DNA of 49,881 bases from Arcobacter sp. F2176. Its GTDB lineage: Bacteria > Campylobacterota > Campylobacteria > Campylobacterales > Arcobacteraceae. Below, one piece after another: positions 26,867-36,931 of this stretch (position 1 is the stretch's first letter; every line of letters starts with the position of its first letter). The stretch lies in NCBI RefSeq assembly GCF_004116465.1, contig NZ_PDJV01000019.1, positions 1-49,881 on the forward strand, written 5' to 3'. A program made the position numbers and the translations under genes. Under the pieces are notes generated by a model. It did no database searches, was not told the origin of the DNA, and was given only the letters and a program-made list of their open reading frames with translations.

Positions 26867-28075
26867 CTATTTTTTCTTTTTTAGTTTTTCTTTTAAGATA
26901 ATTTTACCACTTTCAACACCTGGTTGGTCATAGGCATTTATAAATAAAAACTTCCCAACTATTGAAGTTAGTAATTCATATACATACATTAGTTTTGCTA
27001 AACTAAATCCATCAACTTTGTCCATAGTAATAGTATCACATGGAATATCTTGTAAATCATGTACTGCTTCTATTGTAGCATCTGCTTGGTGATTTATAAG
27101 CTCAGAAAATTTTAAATTATTTATATAATCAAGTTCTTCTAAACCTTTTAATTTTACATCAGGGATTTTTGAATTATCTGCGAAATCTTTTATTTTAATA
27201 AAAGTAACCGTTTTATCCCTTTTTCCTTGGATGATTAACTGTAAGAAACTATGTTGATCAACTGGACCTAATAAACCAATTGGTGTCAAACCTTGGTGAG
27301 TATTGTCTTTATCAATTTTTCCTAAACTCTCTCCCCATAATTGAACATACCATTTATTAAATCCTTCAAGTTCAGAAGCATAAGAAAAAACTACATTGTT
27401 ATTAAACTTATGTTTATACTCTGCCATAAATCTAGCTTTTGTCATTATTCTTTTATATAAAGCCTCTTGTTCAAAGTATTCACTATAAGCCTCTTTAGCT
27501 CCATCTAATAATCTATCAATATCAATTCCAACAATTGATAAAGGTACAAGTCCTACAGTTGAAAATACAGAAAACCGCCCACCAACATTTTTTGGTATTT
27601 CAAATGTTTTTATATCATTACTTTGGGCGAAATCATTTAGTTTACTATCAGTCTCTGTTATTATCAAACAATTATCTTTGTCAATTTTAACTTTTGAGTA
27701 AAGGTATTTAAAAACACTTATTGTCTCAATAGTTGTGCCTGATTTACTAATAACGATAAATAGTGTATTATCTAAATCTAATCTTTCCAATCTTGTATTT
27801 ATATCAATTGGATCAGTTGATTCAAAAAAATAAAGCTTTTTATCAAAGTTATGGGTTCTGGTTAAAAAACTATAAATTGCAAAAGTTCCTAAAGTACTTC
27901 CACCTATTCCAATTATTGCTATATCTTTTTGCTTGACAGTTTGGGCATACTCTTTTATTAGAGTTGTATCTTGAAAAGGTAAATTATAATAACCTATATC
28001 TTGCTTCTCTTTTTTTATACTTTCGAAAATCTCACTATCAGAAACCCTTGGACTAAAATTTGCACTATAATTCAT
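26867..28075 (-). CDS. pgi: Glucose-6-phosphate isomerase, short form
   Basis: Pgi interconverts fructose-6-phosphate and glucose-6-phosphate. The protein is 402 residues, the compact version seen in Campylobacterota, against about 550 in E. coli. Sugar-phosphate-binding elements are present: IGIGGSTLGTFAIYSF, SKSGTTIET, NVGGRFSVFSTVG and the WGESLGK region, with a C-terminal lysine-rich tail. It is the last of eleven genes in the minus-strand glucosylglycerate/Entner-Doudoroff operon, 3 bases after pgm. In this setting it connects gluconeogenic fructose-6-phosphate with both glucosylglycerate synthesis and the oxidative branch. Confidence 0.95.
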   Translation of the reverse strand: MNYSANFSPRVSDSEIFESIKKEKQDIGYYNLPFQDTTLIKEYAQTVKQKDIAIIGIGGSTLGTFAIYSFLTRTHNFDKKLYFFESTDPIDINTRLERLDLDNTLFIVISKSGTTIETISVFKYLYSKVKIDKDNCLIITETDSKLNDFAQSNDIKTFEIPKNVGGRFSVFSTVGLVPLSIVGIDIDRLLDGAKEAYSEYFEQEALYKRIMTKARFMAEYKHKFNNNVVFSYASELEGFNKWYVQLWGESLGKIDKDNTHQGLTPIGLLGPVDQHSFLQLIIQGKRDKTVTFIKIKDFADNSKIPDVKLKGLEELDYINNLKFSELINHQADATIEAVHDLQDIPCDTITMDKVDGFSLAKLMYVYELLTSIVGKFLFINAYDQPGVESGKIILKEKLKKKK

Positions 28076-28078
28076 CTT

Positions 28079-29713
28079 TTATCCTTTTATACTTTGTGTT
28101 ACTATTTCTTGAGCTTGAGCTAAAATAAGCTCCAAATGCTCACTACTTATAAAACTTTCCGCATAAATTTTATATATATCTTCTGTACCTGAAGGACGAG
28201 CTGCAAACCAACCATTTTTGGTAACCACTTTTAGCCCTCCAATGGAGGCTTTATTAGCCTCTGCTTTAGTAAAAATATTTTCGATAAGTTCCCCTGCAAG
28301 CTCTTTTGATACTATATCTTCAACACTTAGACTTTTTAGTTTAGCTTTTTGCTCTATTGTTGCTGGGGCATCGATTCTTTTATAATATGAAGTCCCATTT
28401 TTCTCTTCTAACTCTTTATAAACAGTTCCAAGGTCTTTTTTTAGTTTTGAAGTAATCTCAGCTGCTAAAAGATTTAGAATTATTCCATCTTTATCAGTTG
28501 ACCAAACACTTCCATCAAATCTTAAAAATGAAGCTCCAGCACTCTCTTCTCCACCAAAACCTAAAGTTCCTTCATAAAGACCATCAACAAACCATTTAAA
28601 GCCAACAGGTACTTCATAAAGCTTTTTATTAAGCATCTTTGCAACCCTATCTATCATAGAACTTGATACTAGTGTTTTTCCTATACCTAAATCATCACTC
28701 CAAGGTCTATTTGAAAATAAATACCAAATAGCAACAGAGAGATAATGATTTGGATTCATAAGCCCAACACTTGGAGTTACTATTCCATGTCTATCAAAGT
28801 CAGGATCATTTGCAAAAGCTAATTCATACTTATCTTTTAAGCCTATTAATGAAGCCATCGCATCTTTTGATGAACAATCCATTCTAATCTTGCCGTCATG
28901 GTCGCAAGTCATAAAAGAAAAAGTTGGATCAACTTTATCATTTACAATTTCAAGATTTAAACCATAAATCTCTTTTATCTTTTTATAAACTTCTATTCCA
29001 GAACCGCCCATTGGATCAACGCCAATTTTAAGATTTGCTTTTTTAATACAATCCATATCAATAATAGTATCAAGAGCTTTTACATAAGGAGTTATAAAAT
29101 CAAACTCTTCTACAAATAAAGAAGCATCTAACTCTTCAATTGGAACTTTTTTTACATCCTTTAAACCATTTGCCAAAATTTCATTTGCTCTATTTTCTAT
29201 GATAGTTGTAATATCACTATCTGCTGGTCCACCATTTGGTGGATTATATTTAAAACCACCATCACTTGGAGGATTATGAGAAGGAGTTATTACAACTCCA
29301 TCATTTAATATTTCACTGTTTTTATTTGCTTCTAAAATAGTAAAAGAAATTACAGGAGTGGGAGTGAAATTTTTATTTTGGGCAATTTTACACTTAACTT
29401 TATTTGCTACAAATACTTGTAATGCTGTTGTTTGAGCAGGAGTTGAGAGGGCATGAGTATCTATTCCTATATATAAAGTTCCAGTTATTTTTGCATCTTT
29501 TCTATATTCACATAAAGCTTGTGAAATAGCTAAGATATGGTCTTCATTGAAACTCTTTTTTAAAGAACTTCCTCTATGTCCAGATGTACCAAAACTAACT
29601 TTTTGACTTACTTCATTTATATTTGGCTTATTTTCATAATAAGATGAAAGTAGTTTTGGAATATCTTCTAATATCTCTTTTGGTGCTTTTCTTCCTGCTA
29701 GTTTATTTGCCAA
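28079..29713 (-). CDS. pgm: Phosphoglucomutase (alpha-D-glucose phosphate-specific)
   Basis: This phosphohexomutase of 544 residues interconverts glucose-1-phosphate and glucose-6-phosphate. The phosphoserine motif is VVITPSHNPPSDGGFKYN, the metal-binding loop is NDPDFDRHG, and the sugar-binding GGEESAGASF and the C-terminal RPSGTEDIYKIY phosphate site are all present. It is the E. coli Pgm type by length. It lies between eda (12 bases) and pgi (3 bases). In the operon it is the hinge: glucose-1-phosphate from phosphorolysis enters the Entner-Doudoroff route here, and glucose-6-phosphate leaves towards UDP-glucose. Confidence 0.96.
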   Translation of the reverse strand: MANKLAGRKAPKEILEDIPKLLSSYYENKPNINEVSQKVSFGTSGHRGSSLKKSFNEDHILAISQALCEYRKDAKITGTLYIGIDTHALSTPAQTTALQVFVANKVKCKIAQNKNFTPTPVISFTILEANKNSEILNDGVVITPSHNPPSDGGFKYNPPNGGPADSDITTIIENRANEILANGLKDVKKVPIEELDASLFVEEFDFITPYVKALDTIIDMDCIKKANLKIGVDPMGGSGIEVYKKIKEIYGLNLEIVNDKVDPTFSFMTCDHDGKIRMDCSSKDAMASLIGLKDKYELAFANDPDFDRHGIVTPSVGLMNPNHYLSVAIWYLFSNRPWSDDLGIGKTLVSSSMIDRVAKMLNKKLYEVPVGFKWFVDGLYEGTLGFGGEESAGASFLRFDGSVWSTDKDGIILNLLAAEITSKLKKDLGTVYKELEEKNGTSYYKRIDAPATIEQKAKLKSLSVEDIVSKELAGELIENIFTKAEANKASIGGLKVVTKNGWFAARPSGTEDIYKIYAESFISSEHLELILAQAQEIVTQSIKG

Positions 29714-29725
29714 AATATTCTCCTT

Positions 29726-30349
29726 TTATTTTATTTTTGCTAGTGCTTCAATACATAATTGGGTAATCTTATCAAAATCACCACTTTTTATAATATCTTT
29801 TGGAATAATCCAAGTTCCACCAACACATAAAACATTTTTTAAAGATAAAAAGTCATTTAGATTTTCTAGATTTACTCCACCTGTGGGACAAAATCTCATT
29901 TTTGGAAAAGGACCTTGAAAAGCTTTTAAAATATCAACTCCTCCACTTATTGTTGCAGGGAATAATTTACAATTATAAATGCCATTATTTTGAGCAAGCA
30001 TAACTTCTGAAGCAGTTGCAATTCCTGGAATAATTGTCATCTTATACTTTTTTGCACTATCTATTAGCTCTTGAGAAATTCCAGGAGAAAATACAAATTT
30101 TGCTCCTACGGCTTTTGCTTCCATCAAATCAACATTATTACAAACTGTTCCAGCTCCCACATTCATAGATGGCATCTCTTTTGAGATAAGATTAATAGCT
30201 TTAAGTCCAGCTTTTGTTCTTAAAGTTATCTCCATAATATTTATTCCACCAGCACTTAAAGCTTTTGCTAAAGGCAAGGCATCTTTTATATCATCAAGGG
30301 CAATAACTGGTACTATTGGTGATATTTTCATTACATCATTTGCATTCAT
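29726..30349 (-). CDS. eda: KDPG aldolase
   Basis: Eda cleaves 2-keto-3-deoxy-6-phosphogluconate to pyruvate and glyceraldehyde-3-phosphate, the final Entner-Doudoroff step. The 207-residue class I aldolase shows the catalytic glutamate in IMEITLRT, the Schiff-base lysine in CKLFPAT, and the RFCPTGGV phosphate-binding loop. Its start overlaps the edd stop by 4 bases, an arrangement known for edd-eda pairs. Eda can also act on related keto-acids, but beside edd its role here is clear. Confidence 0.96.
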   Translation of the reverse strand: MNANDVMKISPIVPVIALDDIKDALPLAKALSAGGINIMEITLRTKAGLKAINLISKEMPSMNVGAGTVCNNVDLMEAKAVGAKFVFSPGISQELIDSAKKYKMTIIPGIATASEVMLAQNNGIYNCKLFPATISGGVDILKAFQGPFPKMRFCPTGGVNLENLNDFLSLKNVLCVGGTWIIPKDIIKSGDFDKITQLCIEALAKIK

Positions 30350-32166
30350 AAGTTTTCTTCTCCTACAAGTTTAAAAATAGTTGCTCCGGTTTCACTTGAA
30401 CTTACATTTTCTCTAATACTTGAAAATAGTTCTCGTCCAAAACCATGTCTATTTTTTTCTAAATTTATTTGTTTAACTTCTCTTTTTTCTAAAACTTCTT
30501 TATCAATTAGAAGTTTTATTGTGCCATTTTTTACATCCATCTCTATCATATCACCATTTTCAATTTTTGCTATAAGTCCACCTTCAATAGCCTCAGGATA
30601 AAGATGTATTGCAGAGGCAACTTTTCCAGAAGCTCCTGACATCCGACCATCTGTTATAATTGCTACTTTAAAACCTTTATCTTGTAAGGCTCCAAGAGGA
30701 GGCATTAGTTTATGAAGTTCTGGCATTCCATTTGCTTTTGGACCTTGATATCTTATAACTGCTATAAAATCTTTTTCAAGTTTTCCTTGTACAAACTCTT
30801 TTTGTAACTCTTCTTGGGAATTAAATACAATAGCTGGTGCTTTTATATAAAGATACTCTTCTTTTAAAGCTGAAGTTTTTATAACACTTTTACCAAGATT
30901 TCCCACTAAAAGTTTTAATCCACCCTCTTTTGAAAAAGGAGTTTTAGCACTTGAGATTACTTCTATATTTTTTGAACTCTTTTCTCCATCATTAAAAATT
31001 AGTTCATCATTTTGTAAAATTGGCTCTTTGATAAAATTATCTAAGCCATATCCAACAACTGTTTGAACATCATTATGAACTAATTCTAAGTCAAGAAGTT
31101 GAGCTATAACCACACTCATTCCACCTGCATCTCTGAAGTGATTTACATCTGCACTTCCATTTGGATACATTTTACAAAGTAATGGAGTTACTTTAGATAT
31201 CTCATCAAAATCTTCCCATCTTAAAACTATACCAGCTGCTTTTGCCATAGCTATTAGATGTATTGTATGATTTGTTGAACCTCCTGTTGCCATAAGTCCA
31301 ATAATTGCATTTACAAAAGTTTTTTCATTTACAATATCTGATATTGAAATCTTCTTCTCACATAATTGCGTAAGAGTTTTTGCAGCTTTTTTTGTCAAAG
31401 CATTTCTTAATGGTGTATTTGCATTTATAAAAGAGCCATTAGGAAGTTGTAATCCCATCATCTCCAAAAGCATTTGATTTGAATTTGCTGTTCCAAAAAA
31501 AGTACAGGTTCCACAGCTATGATATGAAGCCTTTTCCACTTCAAAAAGTGTCTTTTCATCTACTTTGTTTTGGGCAAATTCTTGTCGCACCTTTGCTTTT
31601 TCTTTATTTGAAATACCAGAAGGCATAGGACCTGATGGTACAAAAATAGCTGGTAAATGTCCAAAACTCAAAGCCCCAATCATAAGTCCTGGAACAATTT
31701 TGTCACAAATCCCCAAATAAAATGCTCCATCATAAGTATTATGACTCAAAGCAATTGCCGTGCCCATAGCTATATTATCCCTAGAAAATAAAGATAATTC
31801 CATACCTGATTGCCCTTGGGTTACTCCATCACACATAGCAGGAACTCCACCTGCAACTTGAGTAGTTGAACTATGTTTTAAAAGTTCTTTTTTCAAGATA
31901 TCAGGATATGAAGCATAAGGTTCATGGGCTGATAACATATCATTATAAGCAGTTACAATTCCCATATTAAAAGATTTCATATCGCTTAAATAAGCTTTTT
32001 CTTCATTGGTCATTGGAGCAATGGCATGGGCTAAATTAGCACAATCTAAAGTTGTCCTATTTACACTATTTTTTTTAGCTTCATTTATTCTAGATAGATA
32101 AATCTTTCTACTTTTTTGGGATCTTTTTATTATTTTGTTTGTTACTTCTTCTATTATTTTATTCAT
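30346..32166 (-). CDS. edd: 6-phosphogluconate dehydratase
   Basis: Edd converts 6-phosphogluconate to KDPG and is the signature enzyme of the Entner-Doudoroff pathway. It belongs to the IlvD/Edd family with a catalytic Fe-S cluster; candidate ligand cysteines are in PAMCDGVTQG, LGICDK and HSCGTCTF. At 606 residues it is the standard length, and ATGGSTNHTIHLIAMA and GRMSGASGKVASAIH are conserved blocks. It overlaps both pgl and eda by 4 bases. The cluster makes the enzyme oxygen-sensitive, consistent with a microaerophile. Confidence 0.97.
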   Translation of the reverse strand: MNKIIEEVTNKIIKRSQKSRKIYLSRINEAKKNSVNRTTLDCANLAHAIAPMTNEEKAYLSDMKSFNMGIVTAYNDMLSAHEPYASYPDILKKELLKHSSTTQVAGGVPAMCDGVTQGQSGMELSLFSRDNIAMGTAIALSHNTYDGAFYLGICDKIVPGLMIGALSFGHLPAIFVPSGPMPSGISNKEKAKVRQEFAQNKVDEKTLFEVEKASYHSCGTCTFFGTANSNQMLLEMMGLQLPNGSFINANTPLRNALTKKAAKTLTQLCEKKISISDIVNEKTFVNAIIGLMATGGSTNHTIHLIAMAKAAGIVLRWEDFDEISKVTPLLCKMYPNGSADVNHFRDAGGMSVVIAQLLDLELVHNDVQTVVGYGLDNFIKEPILQNDELIFNDGEKSSKNIEVISSAKTPFSKEGGLKLLVGNLGKSVIKTSALKEEYLYIKAPAIVFNSQEELQKEFVQGKLEKDFIAVIRYQGPKANGMPELHKLMPPLGALQDKGFKVAIITDGRMSGASGKVASAIHLYPEAIEGGLIAKIENGDMIEMDVKNGTIKLLIDKEVLEKREVKQINLEKNRHGFGRELFSSIRENVSSSETGATIFKLVGEENL

Positions 32167-32873
32167 GAGTAATAAACCTTTATTTTTTTGTCAGTTTGAT
32201 TTAAAACTGAGCTTATTGGATATTTATAAATATCATTTGCATTTATAGCACTATTATATACTTCAAGCTTTTCTTTTCCTTCTATATGTAATATTATATT
32301 TTTAGCTTCTAAAATTTTCTTTAATATTAAACTCATTCTTGTATAAGGAACTGTTGTGGGTTCAATTGAGATACAAAACTTCTCATTTGTTAAATCATAA
32401 GCCTCTTTTAGCCTTTCATTATTTGGAAATAATGAGGCAGTGTGTCCATCAGTACCCATACCCAAAACCAAAACATCTACTTTTTCAAACTCATTTTCAT
32501 ATATTTTTGAAGAGATACTTTGAGCAGATTCTGCATTTATTCCTTTTACATAAAGTCCAATAAAAATAGCTTTCTTAGCAAGATTTATAAGTAAGTTTTC
32601 TTTAACCAAAAATTCATTACTATCTTTAGAATCATTTTCAACCCATCTTTCATCTACTAGTCCAATGGTTACCTTTTCCCATTGAATATTTATATTTGAA
32701 AGTTTTTGAAAAAATAGTTTTGGAGTATTTCCTCCAGATACTAGAAGAGTAGCTTTTCCTAAAGTATCTATACTATTTTTTAATATTAAAGCTATATCAG
32801 AAGCTAGATTCTGAGCTAACTCATCACTTGAAATAAATTCTTTAAAATCATTCATCATTCCAACTTCTTCCAT
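32163..32873 (-). CDS. pgl: 6-phosphogluconolactonase
   Basis: Pgl (DevB/SOL type) hydrolyses 6-phosphogluconolactone made by Zwf. In 236 residues the family motifs LLVSGGNTPKLFFQKL, IGLVDERWVENDSKDSN and LGMGTDGHTASLFP are intact. The ORF opens MEEVGMMNDF; starts at residue 6 (32858) or 7 (32855) would reduce the 26-base overlap with zwf and fit the family's N-terminus equally well. It overlaps edd by 4 bases, so lactone hydrolysis and dehydration are tightly coupled in expression. Confidence 0.94.
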   Translation of the reverse strand: MEEVGMMNDFKEFISSDELAQNLASDIALILKNSIDTLGKATLLVSGGNTPKLFFQKLSNINIQWEKVTIGLVDERWVENDSKDSNEFLVKENLLINLAKKAIFIGLYVKGINAESAQSISSKIYENEFEKVDVLVLGMGTDGHTASLFPNNERLKEAYDLTNEKFCISIEPTTVPYTRMSLILKKILEAKNIILHIEGKEKLEVYNSAINANDIYKYPISSVLNQTDKKIKVYYS

Positions 32874-34308
32874 CTTTTGCGATTAATTGAATGGCAGCAC
32901 TTGGTCCATCACTTCCAGCTGTATATGTTTTCATAGGAGATAGATTCTTTTCCCAACCCTCTATAATCTTATCTGCCCATTTCCAAGCAGTTTCTACCTC
33001 ATCAAGTCTCATAAAAAGCGTTGGATTAGAACGAATCACATCTAAAATAAGTCTTTCATAGGCATCTGGTTTTCTATCACTGTTGTGAGGTGAGTTTAGT
33101 TCTAAATCCACTTGTTGAAGTTTCATACTATCACTTAAGCCTGGGATTTTATTCATAAGCTTTAACTCAATACTCTCTTTTGGTTGTAGAGTTATTACCA
33201 ATCTATTCGCATTTATTGAAGTCTCATCTTCACCAAATATAGAGTGAGGAATAGTTTTAAACTGAATTACAATCTCAGAATTTCTTTTTTGAAGTCTTTT
33301 ACCACTTCTTATATAAAAAGGTACTCCATTCCATCTCCAATTATCTATATCAACTCTAATGGCTGCAAATGTTTCTGTATTACTTCCTTCCTCTTTTCCA
33401 TCAAGATATCCGGGAACTGTTTTTCCATCTGAAGAACCAGCTTTATATTGGGCTCTTACTGTTTTTGTTTTTATATCTTCATCATTTATACTTCTAAATG
33501 AACGCAATACTTTTACTTTTTCATCCCTTACACTATTTGCTTCAAGTGAACAAGGAGGCTCCATAGCTATTAGACAAAGTAGTTGCATAAGGTGATTTTG
33601 GATCATATCCCTCAATGCTCCATACTCATTATAATAACCCCAACGATTTTCAACCCCAACACTTTCAGCAACTGTTATTTGCACATGGTCTATGTGGTTA
33701 GAGTTCCAAAGTGGAACAAAAAGTCTATTTGAAAATCTCAAAGCCATGATATTTTGAACTGTATCTTTACCTAAATAGTGGTCAATTCTATATATTTGAT
33801 CCTCTTCAAAGTATTTTAAAACCTCTTTATTTATCTCTTGTGATGATTTTAAATCCCTACCTAAAGGCTTTTCTAAGACAACTCTTGTTTGTTGGCTTAT
33901 TAAATTCCAGTGATTTAATGACTTACAAATAGTTCCAAAAAAATCAGGTGAAGTTGATAGATAATTTATTCTCTCTCTGTCCGTATGTTCATTTAAAATC
34001 TCTTTTAATTTTTCATATGAATTTTCATCTGTAAAGTCTATAGTTACCATAAGAAGTTGTTTTTTAAAGATTTTGAAAAACTCATCATCAATCTTTTCTT
34101 CACTTAAAAATTCATTTAATTTTTCTTTTATGAGATTTAAATGTTCATCTATGCTTATCTCTTTTCTTGAGACTGTTATTATTCTACTTTCACTTGAGAT
34201 ATAGTTATCTTTACATAAATGATAAAGTGCAGGAAGGAGTTTTCTAAATGCCAAATCACCATGTCCACCAAAAAGTATAAAATCACATAGATTATTTTTT
34301 GTATTCAT
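32848..34308 (-). CDS. zwf: Glucose-6-phosphate dehydrogenase
   Basis: Zwf oxidises glucose-6-phosphate with NAD(P)+ and commits it to the Entner-Doudoroff route. The dinucleotide-binding start FILFGGHGDLAFRKLLPALY and the substrate motif YRIDHYLGKDTVQNIMALRFSN, with catalytic histidine, are present; length 486 aa is normal. It lies 1 base after galU and overlaps pgl. No 6-phosphogluconate dehydrogenase is in the window, so the oxidation product probably goes through edd. Classical Campylobacter and Helicobacter differ in whether they keep this pathway, so its presence is a strain- or genus-level trait. Confidence 0.97.
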   Translation of the reverse strand: MNTKNNLCDFILFGGHGDLAFRKLLPALYHLCKDNYISSESRIITVSRKEISIDEHLNLIKEKLNEFLSEEKIDDEFFKIFKKQLLMVTIDFTDENSYEKLKEILNEHTDRERINYLSTSPDFFGTICKSLNHWNLISQQTRVVLEKPLGRDLKSSQEINKEVLKYFEEDQIYRIDHYLGKDTVQNIMALRFSNRLFVPLWNSNHIDHVQITVAESVGVENRWGYYNEYGALRDMIQNHLMQLLCLIAMEPPCSLEANSVRDEKVKVLRSFRSINDEDIKTKTVRAQYKAGSSDGKTVPGYLDGKEEGSNTETFAAIRVDIDNWRWNGVPFYIRSGKRLQKRNSEIVIQFKTIPHSIFGEDETSINANRLVITLQPKESIELKLMNKIPGLSDSMKLQQVDLELNSPHNSDRKPDAYERLILDVIRSNPTLFMRLDEVETAWKWADKIIEGWEKNLSPMKTYTAGSDGPSAAIQLIAKDGRSWNDE

Positions 34309-34309
34309 T

Positions 34310-35161
34310 TTATTTCTTTTTATTCTCTAAATTATAAAAATAGTTTGTAGCTTCAACAAAACCATCAACACTTCCACAATCAAATCTTTTACCTTGAAAT
34401 TTATATGCCATTACCATACCTTTTTTCGCTTGTGTACATAAAGCATCGGTAATTTGCAACTCTCCATTTTTCCCAGGCTCTGTATTTTTTATAACTTCAA
34501 AAATATCAGGTGTTAGAACATACCTTCCAATAACTGCCAAGTTTGATGGAGCTTTATCATTATCAGGTTTTTCAACCATATTTGATACCATAAATACACC
34601 ATCTTCTATTTGATTACCTTCTATTACCCCATATTTATGTACATCTTCTTTGGGTACTTCCATACAAGCTACGATACAACACTTATATTTATTATAAAGT
34701 TTTACCATTTGAGTTAAAATACCATCACCTTTTGGATTTACACAAAGGTCATCTGCAAGAATTACGGCAAAAGGATTAATGTCTCCTACTAAAACTTTAC
34801 CCTTATAAATAGCATCTCCTAAACCTTTCATCTCATTTTGTCTAGTATAAGTAAATGTACATTTATCAATAATATTTCTAATATCAGCTAACATTTTCTC
34901 TTTTGATGAACCTTGTATTTGATGTTCTAACTCATAAGAGATATCAAAGTGATCTGTTATAGCTCTTTTACCTCGTCCTGTAATAACAGACATGATGTCA
35001 CAACCAGCTTCCATAGCCTCTTCAACTCCATATTGAATCAATGGTTTAGTTAATACTGGTAACATCTCTTTTGGCATAGCTTTTGTTGCTGGAAGAAATC
35101 TTGTTCCATATCCAGCTGCTGGAAATAGACAAGTTGTTATTGTTTTATCTTTTTTGTTCAT
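34310..35161 (-). CDS. galU: UTP-glucose-1-phosphate uridylyltransferase
   Basis: GalU makes UDP-glucose from glucose-1-phosphate and UTP. The nucleotide-binding FPAAGYGTRFLPATKAMPKEMLP, the uridine-binding region and the GKNGELQITDAL motif are all intact in 283 residues. It sits between the GH13 phosphorylase gene (21 bases) and zwf (1 base). In this operon it provides the donor for glucosyl-3-phosphoglycerate synthase, closing a loop with the phosphorylase that yields glucose-1-phosphate. It may also serve cell-envelope glycan synthesis. Confidence 0.96.
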   Translation of the reverse strand: MNKKDKTITTCLFPAAGYGTRFLPATKAMPKEMLPVLTKPLIQYGVEEAMEAGCDIMSVITGRGKRAITDHFDISYELEHQIQGSSKEKMLADIRNIIDKCTFTYTRQNEMKGLGDAIYKGKVLVGDINPFAVILADDLCVNPKGDGILTQMVKLYNKYKCCIVACMEVPKEDVHKYGVIEGNQIEDGVFMVSNMVEKPDNDKAPSNLAVIGRYVLTPDIFEVIKNTEPGKNGELQITDALCTQAKKGMVMAYKFQGKRFDCGSVDGFVEATNYFYNLENKKK

Positions 35162-35182
35162 TTATTTATCCTTTTTTCTTTT

Positions 35183-36931
35183 TTAAATTTTGCCTTTTAG
35201 CCACATAATTTGGTATGGCTCTAATTTTATTTCTTTTATTTTTTCTGCTTTTTCTTCATTATTTGGCATACAGTTTGAAGAAAGTATATCACAAAGTGGT
35301 AGGGAAATAGAATCAGGTAACTTACATATAACTTCTTCATTTGAGAAATTGTGCACTGCAACTATTCTATTTTCCTTGCCACAACATGATTGGTCTATAA
35401 CAAAAAGTCTATCATCTAAATCTAAAATTTCAAACTCTCCAAATGGATTAAATGCTTCTTCACTTATTCTTATAGAAATAAGTCTTTTATAGGAATCAAA
35501 CATAGTTTTTGCAAGAGTTCCTTGAGTTGAAAGTTCATTCTCTAACCAATCAATATTATATTTTTCTCTATTTATTGTACGATTTACTCCTGTATGTTTA
35601 ACTCCATCATGATAATTCCTAGAACCAACAAGAGAGTGAAAATAAATACCCGGAACACCAGGCATTGCTAAAACAGCTGCTTGGGTTACTAACATTCTTT
35701 TTATACTTAAATATTGATCTTCATTAGGGTTTGTCAAAGCATCAATATAAGAACAGTTTAGTTCATATGGCGTTTCACTTCCATCTTCTTCTGCTCTATA
35801 AGATACTAATCCTCCATGTTCTTCTACAGTTTTTACTAGATATTGTATTTCTTCATCTTCTAAAATTCCTTTTACTGGACGCATTCCTATACCATCATGA
35901 CTTGCTGTAAAATTGAAAAAACAAACCTTATCATTTGGTAAGGTCAATGTCTTAGCCCATTTTGTTAATTTAGTAGTATTTGAATTTAATATTGAGTGAA
36001 GTAATAAAGGAGGCAAGGCAAAATTATATACCATCTGAGCCTCATCATCACCACTTCCAAAATATGAAATATTTTCATTATGGGGAACATTTGTTTCTGT
36101 AATAATTATAACTTCAGGTGCGACTTCATGTAAAACTTCACGCATAAGTTGTATTAACTCATGGGTTTGAGGAAGATGAACACATGAAGTTCCTATCTCT
36201 TTCCAAATAAAGGCTATGGCATCAAATCTAATTAAAGTAGCTCCCTTTTCTATATAATAAAAAAGTGCGTCTAAAACATTTCGTAAAACCCTATGACTTT
36301 TATAATTTAAATCAACTTGGTCTTTACTAAAGGTTGTCCAAATATTTCTTATCTTCCCTTCATCATCTATAAATTCGCTTAAAAGGGGAGTTGCTCGTGG
36401 TCGAACAACTTTACTCAAATCAATTGATGGATCAACATTGATAAAAAAATCTTGAAAATATGGATCACCTGCTAAATATGCTTTAAACCAATCAGAAAAT
36501 TGTGAGATGTGATTTATAACCCCATCTACCATTAGTCTATAATCTTTACTTATTGATTCTATTTCTCTCCATGAACCCATATGAGGATCAACTGCATTAT
36601 AATTTACAACAGAAAATCCATCATCACTTGAATATGGGTAAAAAGGTAAAATATGAATAGAATTTATTACACCTTTTAGATGATCATTCATAAAATTATT
36701 TAAAGTTTCTAATGATGGCTGATGAAGTTTTGATACTTGGTCGCCATAGGTTATTAAAATAATATCTTTTTGACTTAAACGATAATCTGTTGATTTAATT
36801 CTTTGTTTATATTTAAAAATCAAATCAATGATATCATTAACAGCCCTTTGGGCAATCTCTTCTGGATAAAGTTTATGAAGTCTTTTATTTATTGTATGTT
36901 TAGGATCTGATATATGTTTTGGACCTTTCAT
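35183..36931 (-). CDS. GH13_18 glycoside phosphorylase, probable glucosylglycerate phosphorylase
   Basis: The 582-residue protein is a sucrose phosphorylase-family (GH13 subfamily 18) enzyme. Catalytic residues fall at D237 (LIRFDAIAF, nucleophile), E279 (IITETNV, acid/base) and D346 (FTASHDGIG). The subfamily includes sucrose, sucrose-6-phosphate and glucosylglycerate phosphorylases; the last (as E. coli YcjM) converts 2-O-glucosylglycerate and phosphate to glucose-1-phosphate and glycerate. It is translationally coupled to gpgS (4-base overlap) and sits beside a glycerate kinase, with no sucrose gene nearby, so glucosylglycerate is the best guess. Sucrose specificity cannot be excluded from sequence. 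There is no signal peptide, so it is cytoplasmic. Confidence 0.85.
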   Translation of the reverse strand: MKGPKHISDPKHTINKRLHKLYPEEIAQRAVNDIIDLIFKYKQRIKSTDYRLSQKDIILITYGDQVSKLHQPSLETLNNFMNDHLKGVINSIHILPFYPYSSDDGFSVVNYNAVDPHMGSWREIESISKDYRLMVDGVINHISQFSDWFKAYLAGDPYFQDFFINVDPSIDLSKVVRPRATPLLSEFIDDEGKIRNIWTTFSKDQVDLNYKSHRVLRNVLDALFYYIEKGATLIRFDAIAFIWKEIGTSCVHLPQTHELIQLMREVLHEVAPEVIIITETNVPHNENISYFGSGDDEAQMVYNFALPPLLLHSILNSNTTKLTKWAKTLTLPNDKVCFFNFTASHDGIGMRPVKGILEDEEIQYLVKTVEEHGGLVSYRAEEDGSETPYELNCSYIDALTNPNEDQYLSIKRMLVTQAAVLAMPGVPGIYFHSLVGSRNYHDGVKHTGVNRTINREKYNIDWLENELSTQGTLAKTMFDSYKRLISIRISEEAFNPFGEFEILDLDDRLFVIDQSCCGKENRIVAVHNFSNEEVICKLPDSISLPLCDILSSNCMPNNEEKAEKIKEIKLEPYQIMWLKGKI

